From positions 401,001 to 465,000 of the forward strand of contig CAJNDS010001225.1 of the NCBI GenBank assembly GCA_905221605.1: a stretch of 64,000 nt of DNA, written 5' to 3'. The position numbers were made by a program, and so were the translations under genes. Source of the stretch: Symbiodinium natans (taxonomy: Eukaryota > Sar > Dinophyceae > Suessiales > Symbiodiniaceae). The notes under the pieces are model-generated. The model was not told the origin of the DNA. It made no database searches and worked only from the letters and a program-made list of their open reading frames with translations. Below, piece after piece: positions 45,301 through 53,419 of this stretch. Every line of letters starts with the position of its first letter. Within the stretch, counting starts at the first letter, position 1.

Positions 45301-47303
45301 TATTTGCTTAAGAACACCAAAAAAAGAAAAAAGATTCTGGTTTAGGGGATTTTGGGGGTTTAGGGCATGTGAGGGTTTCGGGGAAGGGCTGATGCTTGAC
45401 ATCGCGAGGTCCTGCAAGAGCCCCACTAAAGGTAGCTAAGGACTCGCACAAAGGGTGTCCCTAACTTTAAGAAGCTACCGAAACCTCAATCGTGAAGACT
45501 CTTGCTTCTTTGACGCCTAAACCCTAAAGCCTAAACCCTAAACCCTCTTTGCCTCTAGTAGTCTTTACAGGTGGGCCCTGATCTGTCACGAGCGATCTTG
45601 CATGCGACGAAGACTTCGTGGCGCGGATCGGAAGGCGTGAAGACAAGTTTTCGCAAAAAAAAAAACATTGGGTTTCACCTCGTTGTGCTCGGTGTTTGTG
45701 TTGTTGTTTGTGACCCTTGTTTTTGGAGCCCAAAAGGCACGATGTAGTCCAAACAACGCTTTATTGCAAGCGAATCCGTAGCAAGAAGAGTGAAAATCCA
45801 CAGCAGCACCAAACGAGTAGCAAGAAACTACATCACATCAACTCAACAAACAACAATGACGATGAAACTCAAAAACAAAGACGATGTCCAAGGCCCCCGT
45901 GTCAAGCGCAGACATTGGAAAACATCAAAAACATGGTCAAACACATCGTAGCGCGTATCATTTTCGGGCAAAAAGCACTGTAAAGACGGGGGTTCTGAGC
46001 GGTGCCATGATGCTTGTAAGGCCCAAGCGCATGCATTGGAAAACGTCGAAAACATTGCAACGCGTGAGGCCAAAAACGCTGTAAACAAAGATGTTTTCGC
46101 GCATGCGCACGAAACCAAGACAACAAAAACACGGTTTTGAAGTTGCCGCATGCCGAAAACGCTGCAAACACAGATGCTTTCGAGGCTTCGCCCGAATTCG
46201 ACAACCCTTCCACGGCGTCGAGCCGGGTGGCTTCCAACGACCACGAGGACCACGAGGACGACGGCGAAGACGACAACTCAATCGGCCGAAAACCCTCCAC
46301 TGTTCTTTTATAATGAAAAACCTCTGCCAAGAGAGAACCAGGTTCGCTTGCAGTACGTGTCATCCCAAAGAATGAGCATTGAGTCCGAGTTCTTCAGAAA
46401 TGCTCCGATACTCATGACCCCAGCCGACTTCTTGGACGGGCACTTTTGATCCTTAGTTGTCCAGTAACCTAGGGGTTTTAAAGGTTAACCTTTGGGATTA
46501 TAAGGGGGATGTATTGACCCCAAACAGGTTAAAGGTTACCTACTCTACCACTACAAGGATCTATGCACATCACGTCAAGGAATATGGGGTCTGACCTCCG
46601 CCACAAGACGAGTGTGATGCAGTACAAGACCATGGCCACTAGCTTGGCTTCAACGCATTGAGCATCGGAACGATCTTCTGGAGGCTCCTCTGCACCATTG
46701 TTGGGGTGCTTTTGAAAAAAGGATCACTTTTGTTCCGTATTGGGTTTTTAAGTATTCATACACATGAAAAGATTTTTCGACAATGACCCAGGCTCTAGCA
46801 TAGCAGGGAGGAGCTCAAAAGCAAACAGCAAGCAAAAGACAGCGACGCCGATGCTGGCGATGAGAAGAGCAGCTGTTCCATTGTAGAAGAGGAGGAGGGT
46901 GACATACTTCCTACACTGAACTTGGAACCCAATCAAAAAACTACCATTTTAGCTGTTTCTTAGGAATCATAGTACCCCAAAAACTATGATTTCAGCTATT
47001 TCTTAGGAATTATAGCACTCAGTAGCCTAAACCCTAAACCCTAAACCCTAAACCCTAAACCCTAAACCCTAAACCAAGTTTTTGAAAAAAAAAATCCCAA
47101 GTACCCCGCAGCTTCTTCCAAGCCGAGCCATGCCAGCTGTGGCTCCAAAAGGCGCGAAGCTCTTCCTTGGTAGCAGAAGTAAACATACGACAACCTAGGG
47201 TTTAGGGCTTAGGGTTTAGGGCTTAGGCTTTAGGGTTTAGGGTTTATTGCTGAGTTAGAAGTAAACATACGATAACAAGTGGGTGCTCTTTTGGGGTTGG
47301 CTG
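42379..47303 (-). CDS. Multi-pass membrane protein of the dinoflagellate LWCxFELAAF family
   Basis: Exons, 5' to 3': 47303-47277, 47194-47116, 46910-46796, 46687-46562, 46451-46346, 44896-44787, 44530-44388, 43866-43807, 43368-43333, 43226-43160, 43103-43029, 42692-42580, 42438-42379; together about 372 residues. Checked joins keep frame; donors are mostly GA (seven), some GC (three) or GT (two); the join 43807/43368 is ambiguous. Motifs in order: RAFWSHSWHGSAW; a membrane pair around YVTLLLFYNG; VAMVLYCITLVLW; FLDVMCIDQ; MLILWDDTYCKRLWCMFELA; RPTELG and two membrane spans; CSCCDRGHAEGEICDREV; CISAWFHSTELFEAYVQ; VSAMVPVLWLYM. I recall this as a family greatly expanded in Symbiodinium-type dinoflagellates without known function; the LWDxTYxxRLW core recalls TIR-like folds but that is inference. 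Start and stop were not found: the 47303 exon follows a family I intron, and pieces near 42240-42195 may continue it. Confidence 0.87.
42697..42920. repeat. TTTAGGG array, about 31 units
   Basis: One of the longest near-perfect arrays. It lies in the intron between exons 43103-43029 and 42692-42580 and ends four bases before the CATAG acceptor. Confidence 0.97.
42970..43028 (-). mobile_element. Family I element at a splice donor
   Basis: On the minus strand it starts GTGGCCCAGTGGTGCCCC immediately after exon 43103-43029 and ends CCCTCATACAG, an acceptor-like end. Confidence 0.75.
43092..43169. repeat. 22-bp exon duplication flanking a 34-bp telomere insert
   Basis: Bases 43092-43113 and 43148-43169 are identical (CTGCACGTAGGCC...GAAGAGC). 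Between them is 34 bp of CCCTAAA/CCCGAAG. The coding frame of the membrane protein continues across if one copy and the insert are removed. Confidence 0.95.
43227..43332 (-). mobile_element. Family A element that is exactly an intron
   Basis: On the minus strand: GATTCTTAGTAGCTGAG at the start and GCAACTAAG at the end, between exons reading HAEGE and ICDREV. GA donor, AG acceptor, 106 nt. Confidence 0.82.
43440..43800. repeat. Degenerate CCCTAAA/CCCCAAA and CCCGAAA tract
   Basis: Variant telomere-type units with unique gaps in the intron 43806-43369. Confidence 0.88.
43880..44290. repeat. AT-rich microsatellite region
   Basis: (AT)n at 43888-43903 and 44090-44111 and T-rich sequence; TTTAGGG array follows at 44296-44375, adjoining exon 44388-44530. 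Confidence 0.88.
44902..45082. repeat. TTTAGGG array, about 25 units
   Basis: Near-perfect array five bases upstream (minus-strand sense) of exon 44896-44787 (LWCMFELAAF). Confidence 0.97.
45083..45222. mobile_element. Family B MITE-like element
   Basis: Terminal inverted repeats 45084-45114 and 45192-45222 match at 26 of 31 positions (AGGTTCATGGTACTTCGTAA against TTACTAAGTACCCTGAACCT). About 140 bp, inserted next to a telomere array inside an intron. Confidence 0.85.
45580..46300. other. Low-repeat intron part with about 120-bp degenerate tandem
   Basis: Motifs like GCATTGGAAAACGTCGAAAA and GCCAAAAACGCTGTAAAC recur near 45915/45975, 46035/46070 and 46150. Open frames on both strands (45843-46253 minus, 45717-45983 plus) lie inside the intron 46345-44897 of the membrane-protein gene and match no family. 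Confidence 0.5.
46452..46561 (-). mobile_element. Family A element that is exactly an intron
   Basis: On the minus strand it begins GATCCTTGTAGTGGTAGAGT and ends TGGACAACTAAG, between exons reading LDVMCI and DQKCPSKK. GA donor, AG acceptor, 110 nt; GATC occurs at both boundaries. Confidence 0.85.
46920..47085. repeat. Family G pair and CCCTAAA tract in an intron
   Basis: Two tandem copies of TTTAGCTGTTTCTTAGGAAT (46945 and 46995), then seven CCCTAAA units and poly-A, in intron 47115-46911. Confidence 0.8.
47175..47276. repeat. 20-bp exon duplication flanking a telomere insert
   Basis: AGAAGTAAACATACGACAAC (47175-47194) recurs at 47257-47276 with one mismatch; 62 bp of TTTAGGG/CTTAGGG lie between. 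Confidence 0.93.
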
Positions 47304-47455
47304 CTGTATGAGGGACAGAACACAAAAAAGAATAAACATAAAAACAAAAGTACCACTGGGCTACCCTAAACCCTGAACCCTAAACCTCAACCCTAAAACC
47401 CTTGACCCTACACCCTAAACCCCTAAGCCCTAAACCCTAGACCACTGGGCTGCCA
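47304..47455 (-). mobile_element. Family I element carrying a telomere insert
   Basis: ACCACTGGGCT occurs at 47352-47362 and 47441-47451, flanking 78 bp of CCCTAAA variants. Uninterrupted relatives read straight through this motif. The CATACAG end adjoins exon 47303-47277. Confidence 0.85.
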
Positions 47456-47539
47456 AGTCTCGGTGGGATAGCTCAAGCAGTGTCGGTTGCCGCTGGATCC
47501 TCGAAGGTTTCGCCCGAACTTCTCGAGGGCATCAGACGC

Positions 47540-47690
47540 CTGGGGTTTAGGGTTTTAGGGTTTTAGGGTTTAGGGTTTAGGGTTTAGGGTTTGAGGGTTT
47601 AGGGTTTGGGGTTGTGGGTGGAAGCAGACACCTGCAGTTTAGGGTTTAGGATTTACGGTTTGGGGTTGTGGGCGAAAACCACAGATTGAC
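47540..47690. repeat. TTTAGGG tracts with CAGAC(G/A)CCTG direct repeat
   Basis: CAGACGCCTG (47533) and CAGACACCTG (47625) flank a TTTAGGG/TTTTAGGG tract. Minus strand 47537-47465 (DALEKFGRNLRGSSGNR) may be an upstream exon of the membrane-protein gene, but its phase to the next exon was not resolved. Confidence 0.7.
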
Positions 47691-47699
47691 CTTGGGCGA

Positions 47700-47897
47700 T
47701 GTAAAGATAATACATATACATACATATAAATAAATATATACATATTTATGTATATATATATATATATATATACATGGGTGGTTGTCAAAATTATAGTCTC
47801 TTTCGGGGTACCCTACATATTTGGTGCCGTATTATAAAAGGGATCCAAAAAGGGACCATTATTTTGACAACCACGCACGTATATGTATGTGTGCCCA

Positions 47898-47929
<32 letters not shown>

Positions 47930-47935
47930 CCTCCC
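47700..47935. repeat. (AT)n and poly-C tracts
   Basis: ATACATAT and (AT)n at 47706-47772; about 28 C with CT at 47897-47935. Confidence 0.93.
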
Positions 47936-48092
47936 CCACACCAACATCCACACTGACGCATTTCAAACTCCCACCCTTCGACTTTCCAAATTTCCGGATT
48001 TCTGCCCTCCAAGTTTCTAGGTGTTAGATTTCCAGACATCTGGAAGGATCTCGAAGCCTGAGAGGGTTGCATCTTAGTAGTGCAAAAGGAAA

Positions 48093-48278
48093 ATGAGAGC
48101 ATATTTCCGAAATACGATTGGCGACTATGAGGGCGCCATGATGCCGATTGTGATACTCATTGAACTTTACTCAAAAATGATTGGTAAGCTTATGCGGATC
48201 AAACTGGTGTTTTATGTTTTTGGGAAAGCGCTAACCCCTACACCCGAAACCCTTCTGAAGCACAGCCCGGCATTCTGA
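48093..48278 (+). CDS. Weak plus-strand reading frame
   Basis: MRAYFRNTIGDYEGAMMPIV and a basic hydrophobic tail to a stop; 61 codons with ordinary composition. It opposes all recognised genes and no family was recognised, so it is doubtful. 48280-48600 shows nothing else beyond a relative of the dispersed repeat at 44640-44710 (ATGAAATGTCCCAAGGGGCC). Confidence 0.2.
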   Translation: MRAYFRNTIGDYEGAMMPIVILIELYSKMIGKLMRIKLVFYVFGKALTPTPETLLKHSPAF

Positions 48279-48624
48279 GGAAGCTGCGATGAGTTTGGAC
48301 AAATGACTACTGGAAAGGATCCTCTTAAACACAATGAGGGAAAATATGAAATGTCCCAAGGGGCCTACCTGGATGATCTGTTAGCTAATTTAGCCAACAA
48401 CACACCAAGCGACGTTTGTGTGACTCATTTAAAATTTAATTGGGCTTATGAGAACACATTAAAGTGATTTAGTCGCTAGAGCTAGTTGAGCAGACTCTTG
48501 ATTTCATGCGATTACCGGTCACATGTCCGAAATCGCTGAAATAGAACTGTGCTATTTTACCTGGTCGGGCGGGCGGCAAGAGAATGAAGGACAGCTACTG
48601 GGGCAACTGATGCACCAAATGAGC

Positions 48625-48710
48625 TAAACCCTAAACCCTAAACCCTAAACCCTAAACCCTAAACCCTAAACCCTAAACCCTAAACCCTAAACCCTAAACC
48701 CTAAACCCGA
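48625..48710. repeat. CCCTAAA array
   Basis: About twelve perfect units. Confidence 0.97.
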
Positions 48711-48794
48711 CGAACACCCCTCAAAATGCAGAGGCTGAGTTCCACCCAAACCCAATATGCATGTACAAGGCCTGTGGGTACAATCAGTTGTACT

Positions 48795-48945
48795 ATTCTT
48801 TAGTTGTCCAGTAATTAGGGTTTAGGGTTTAGGGTTTAGGGTTTAGGGTTTACCCTGGGGCAACTAAAGGTTAACCTTGGGATTATAAGGGGATTATACT
48901 ACCCCAAAAAGGTTAAAGGTTGCCTACTCTACTACTAGGATTCTT
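48795..48945. mobile_element. Family A element split by a telomere insert
   Basis: TTTAGTTGTCCAGTAA then about 39 bp of TTTAGGG (48814-48852), then CAACTAAAGGTTAACCTTGG, ATACTACCCCAAAAAGGTTA and CTACTACTAGGATTC. The copy at 46452-46561 has no insert at that point. Confidence 0.82.
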
Positions 48946-48949
48946 TGTT

Positions 48950-49730
48950 GCCTTAACTCTATGATGAACAACCAACTAATAAGCACTCTGCAGCTTTCAG
49001 TTGCGGAACTCTTTTAGGAAAGCGTTGCGAATACGACCAATATCATTCAAATTTAGAGGCCAAAATTTGTTAGTCACAGATGCAGCTCCTGTATGCATTA
49101 CATAATGAGCCCAACAGTCGCTAATCGAAAAACTGGTTGAATCACCTGTGTGAAGCTAAGGGTTTAGGGGGTAGGGTTCAGGGTTTAGGGTTTAGGGGTA
49201 GGGTTTCACATACTTGCACCCCCCCCCCCGAGACTTGTATGTTAAATTAGACAATGACAAGCAAGCACATGTTAACTGTTGAATCGAGCAAAACCGAAGA
49301 GAATCGAGGCAACTTACTTATCTCGACTGAAAAGATGCTTGTAGCACAGGCATGTAGCATAATGTGCAGAGCATGAACAGTGTACTACAGACATCCACAT
49401 ATATTTCTATATGTACACAGCTGAAAGCAGACCCGGGGATAGATTAAACCATGTACGTCAGGAACATGCCAAGGGGCACGAAACCGGTTCTTCATACAAC
49501 AGATTCCGTCCAGCAAATGTCGGGATAACACGCAGGAAAAATGTTGAACAAAAACTTGCTACTCTCGAAAAGCACCAGAATTTGCCGGCGGTTTCGATAT
49601 GTTGTGCAAGCCAGACAAGGACAAGCTGGATAGTGTGTTGGATTGGCAACTAGAAACCCCAGACCCTAAACCCAAACTCTAACCCTAAACCTTAAACCCC
49701 CTAAACCCTGGGGGGGTGACCATATGCAAA
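48950..49730. other. Low-repeat stretch, coding status unresolved
   Basis: Frames on opposite strands (49411-49653 plus, 49458-49649 minus) overlap. Poly-C at 49218-49228 and a TTTAGGG tract at 49160-49207. Confidence 0.4.
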
Positions 49731-49795
49731 TAATTTCATTTGGGGCTGTAAGATACTACCCAAACAGCGAAGAGTTGCAGCAGTTGCCAAGTTAC

Positions 49796-49939
49796 CCGCA
49801 CAGCTCGGAGGACATCTGCGGAGATTGGCTTCATGGTGCACACGGTGTCTGCAACTAGCTGCGCAACATCGTAGCCACCTCGTTTAGGAGATGGAGGAGG
49901 CTGAGCAGGCAGCGCTGAAACCATCGGCGGAGATGCCAT
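49796..49939 (-). CDS. Possible first exon of an unidentified gene
   Basis: ATG at 49939 preceded by a pyrimidine-rich stretch and AG (CTTCTACTCAAG), then MASPPMVSALPAQPPPSPKR and YDVAQLVADTVCTMKPISAD, up to a GTAACT donor. Could be the 5' end of the membrane-protein gene downstream; not verified. Confidence 0.4.
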
Positions 49940-50159
49940 GCTCGAAGCTTGAGTAGAAGTTGAAGTACGTACCATAAACCCGAAACCCTTAGCCCAAACC
50001 CTAAACGAGTTACAGCGGGTCCGTGCTGAGGTGTGCAAGTGTCCGGTCTACTTGTGCAGCATACATGGCAGTCAGCTGCGGTGCGCCTTCCAGCTCACAT
50101 ACCCTTCTTGGGGTCAAACCTTATGTGATGCTCAAGCTGCCACCTGAGGTCTGGGCTCA

Positions 50160-50290
50160 GGGGGGGCGGGGTTGGGGGTGGGGGCGGGTGGGCTGGGGGG
50201 GGGGGGGGGGGGGGGGGGGGGCATGGGGGTGGGGGGGGGACAGGCCCAGGAGGGGGGTGGGGGGGGACAGGCCCCGGAGGGGGGGGGTTC
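50160..50290. repeat. G-rich tract
   Basis: Long G runs with T, A and C interruptions; G-quadruplex-capable. A C-rich counterpart lies at 50645-50745. Frames here give Gly- or Pro-rich translations. Confidence 0.95.
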
Positions 50291-50847
50291 AGGGCTTAAA
50301 GTTCGGGTATTTCCGCATGCCGCCCGCATAACTCACCCTAAACGGCAAACTAAGTTATAACTCAGAATTATTCTGACTCCTTGTGAGGCATTGGGGTTGC
50401 AAGGCATTCGGCTGTGGGCTCAGGGTTCGCAAGGCCCCCAAACAGGTACTCAGGAGTTTGATTCCTCCGGGCTTCTAGGCATTCTGATTGCATATCCTAC
50501 AGAGCCTATTCTGCTTCCACTTTAAAAAGCTCAACTCGAAGCCCTGAGCATCTGCCTCTGCCTGTAACTCGGATTTTCTTCGGGTTAGAGCATGGGGGAT
50601 TCTCTAGATTCGGGTCGCTTGTTAGGTGCCTTAGCACGGCAAAGACCACCGCCGCCCCAGCCCCCCACCCCCCCCCTTCCCCCACCCTCCCCCCCCCGCC
50701 CCTTCCCCCACATTCCCCCCCCCCCCCTTCCCCCCCCCCCACATTCCAGGTGCCAAGCCCAACCCCTAATAAGTAGACCCCCAACCCTCAACCTTGAGAT
50801 GTTCCCCCGTGTACTAACGGGCAGCACGGACGAAATCATCATATGGG

Positions 50848-50897
50848 GTTTCCACAATTAGGGGGACCTTATTGGGGTCCCTGGTTTCCGTAAACTC
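50848..50897. mobile_element. Family D fragment
   Basis: GGGTTTCCACAATTAGGGGG and CCTTATTGGGGTCCCTGG, related to 55995-56112, 57538-57612 and 58118-58235. 50900-51350 is degenerate with no supported exon. Confidence 0.6.
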
Positions 50898-51359
50898 TCA
50901 TATGGATATGGGCCTGGATGCTCTGGTCATATATTCAGGCATGGGTGATCTGGCCATGAACGCCCCAAATCCGAAAGCCCAAAAGACCAAAACAGCTTAG
51001 CTTAAGCCCCAAGCCTGAAACACCCAAACCCCGAACGCAATGAAGATTAGGTAGGCTCAAGCCCTACCCAACCCTAAACGCCAAACCCAGACAAATGGGG
51101 CCTCTAAAAGGAACCAAGAAGACGCCCTATACCCTATATACATCCCGGAAAGCCCACAAGCCCCCTGCAGAAAAAAAACGGATTGGGGTTCAGGGTAGCC
51201 TCAACCATAAACCCTGAACCCTCAACCCTAAGCTAAAGCAGCTAAAGTCCTTTCCTCACAGGCTGCGATGAGCCCTGTGACCCTCAATTCAGGAATATTG
51301 CAAAACCTCCATTGCGATCCTACTATATCGTCTACAGAGGGCTTCGGATTTAGGGACAA

Positions 51360-51485
51360 CCCTAAACCCTAAACCCGAAAGCCTCAAGCCTCAAGCCTCA
51401 AGCCTCAAGCCTCAAGCCTAAACCCTAAAGCCTAAACCCTCAACCCTCAACCCTACACCCTAAACCCTAAACCCTAAACCCTTCG
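51360..51485. repeat. CCCTAAA with (CCTCAAG)n variant
   Basis: Six units of CCTCAAG (51385-51418) inside a CCCTAAA tract. Confidence 0.93.
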
Positions 51486-51489
51486 GGGT

Positions 51490-53245
51490 TCGGGTCTACA
51501 GAGATACCAGGGAAGTTCCGGGCACGGGCCGCCTGCTTGAAGAGGATGTCCTTGGGGGGCATCCAGGGAGCTGATAGCGAGAACTTACCTTTGGAAGGAG
51601 GGGGTTTGGGGGGTTTAGGGTTTAGGGTTTAGGGTTTAGGGTTTAGGGTTTAGGGTTTAGGGTTTAGGGTTTAGGGTTTAGGGTTTAGGGTTTAGGGTTT
51701 AGGGCTCAGCTCAAGATGCCCTCCATGCCTCCCTTAGCTTCAAGGTCGGACTTCAGCCAGCAGGAAGCCCCAGGCAAAGCCCGGCCCAACCTAAACGCCA
51801 AGCGTTCGGGGTCTCACTTGGTTCTAGGATGCTCAGTAACCCAGGATTAAAAAGGGTACCCTTTTTTGCTTAAAGGGGGTTACAAGGGAACGTAACCCCC
51901 CAAAAAAGGGAATAAGGGCACTACTGGGCATCCTAGGGTTTCGGGTTCAGGGTCTAAAAAACCAGCCATTCCACAAGTGCCATCCACAAAAAACCGAGAA
52001 TTCCTTCGGCATAGGAGCACCCTGAACCCTAAACCCCAAAACCCCAAACCTTGGCCCCCTAAAGGAGCAAGAACATCAGAACCAACATCCCGAATCAGGA
52101 ACTTTCAACTCAACGGAATACTATTTCAGTTACCATAGCAGGGATGCGTATGGTGAATGATTAGGCGTCCTGACATAAGCCCCCTAGCAGCAACCCAGCT
52201 TTTCTGAACCTTAAGCCCCCTATAAACCCTAAAGCCTAAACCCTAAACCCTAAGACTTAAGTTAAGGTACATCCCCTGATCTTTTGGAACTTTAAACTTC
52301 TCTGGGTACACCTGACATCAGGTCGCGGGATTAGGTTGTTGATTCGGGTTTGGGTTTTTTTTAGGGTTTAGGGTTTAGGGTTTGGGGTTTAGGGTTTAGG
52401 GTTTAGGGGCACAGGCTTAGAGAAATGGGATTTTGGGGTCTTTTTTGTTCAGGGTCGCACCTCATCCGGCGTCTCTACTGGCTTCGGAACAACCAAGCCC
52501 TGGGCCACTAGTTCAAAATTGTCCTAAACCTAACCCTAAACCCTAAAACCTCGACATCAGAAGTCCCTAAGATGCTAGGGCCATAAAGCCCTAGAGTCCC
52601 TACAACCCTAAAGCCCTAAAACCCTAAATCGCTAAAGCCCTGAACCCGAAAATGCTCAAGCCCGAAAGCCCGAAAACCGCAACACCCTAAAACCCGAAAT
52701 CCCTAAAAGCCTAAAGCCCAAACCCCCTGAAGCCGAAGGGTCTGGGGCTTCCCTGGTTTGTGTGGCTGGAGCTGTTTAGGGTTAGGGGTTTCGGGTTTAG
52801 GGTTAGGGTTTAGGGTTTAGGGTTTATATAGGGTTTAGGGTTTCAGGGTTTTAGGGTTTAGGGTTTAAGGTTAGGGGTTTAGGGTCCAGGAAATAGAGAC
52901 CCGAAAAAGGCCCCCCCCCCCCCCCCCCAATGTTGAAATCGGCCACTCCATCAAGAAGAAGAGGTTTCGGGCCTTCGGGTTTAGGGGTTTAGGGGGCTTT
53001 GGGGTGTGGGGCTTCAGGATTTAGACCTGGAGGAGCAGAGGACTTGTTTCCTAGACCCTGATTAACACCCCTAAACCCTAAACCCTAAACCCTACACCCT
53101 AAACCCTAAACGCTAAACCCCCGAAGCCCCCGAAGCCGGGGGACTCAGCTGCTTTGGAGTAGAGCCCGCACTCAAGGCTGATGCAGACGTTCAAGCAGAG
53201 GACCGTGACGCCCAAGGCAAACCTGAGGATGGGTGTTGCATTGCT
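51490..53245 (-). CDS. Exon cluster of an unidentified gene, including a membrane span
   Basis: Minus-strand coding-like pieces: 53245-53130 (NATPILRFALGVTVLCLNVC, then SLECGLYSKAAESPG), 52527-52455 (NFELVAQGLVVPKPVETPDE), 51800-51703 (CWLKSDLEAKGGMEGILS) and 51558-51490 (DILFKQAARARNFPGISVDP, after a CCCAAG acceptor). The strand agrees with neighbouring genes. They follow the FNIP gene by less than 200 bp, so the first could also be a downstream exon of that gene. No family recognised and no joins verified. Confidence 0.4.
51607..51703. repeat. TTTAGGG array, about 14 units
   Basis: Between two exon-like pieces of the cluster above. Confidence 0.97.
52340..52420. repeat. TTTAGGG tract
   Basis: Further tracts at 52780-52890 and 53278-53325. 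Poly-C at 52909-52928. 51820-51950 is a dispersed repeat with AAAGGGTACCC and GGGGGTTACAAGGGAACG. Confidence 0.9.
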
Positions 53246-53419
53246 GTTTAGTAGGCTTGAGGGCTTTGGGGCTTAGGGCTTCGGGGTTTAGGGTTTAGGG
53301 TTTAGGGTTTAGGGTTTAGGGTCAGAGGCTTACGAGCCAGGCCGTCACATGTGAGATCGGTTGTGCATATGACCAAGCTCTTTTTCCACTTGCGGCCTCA
53401 GGGTTTAACAGGTGTCTAC

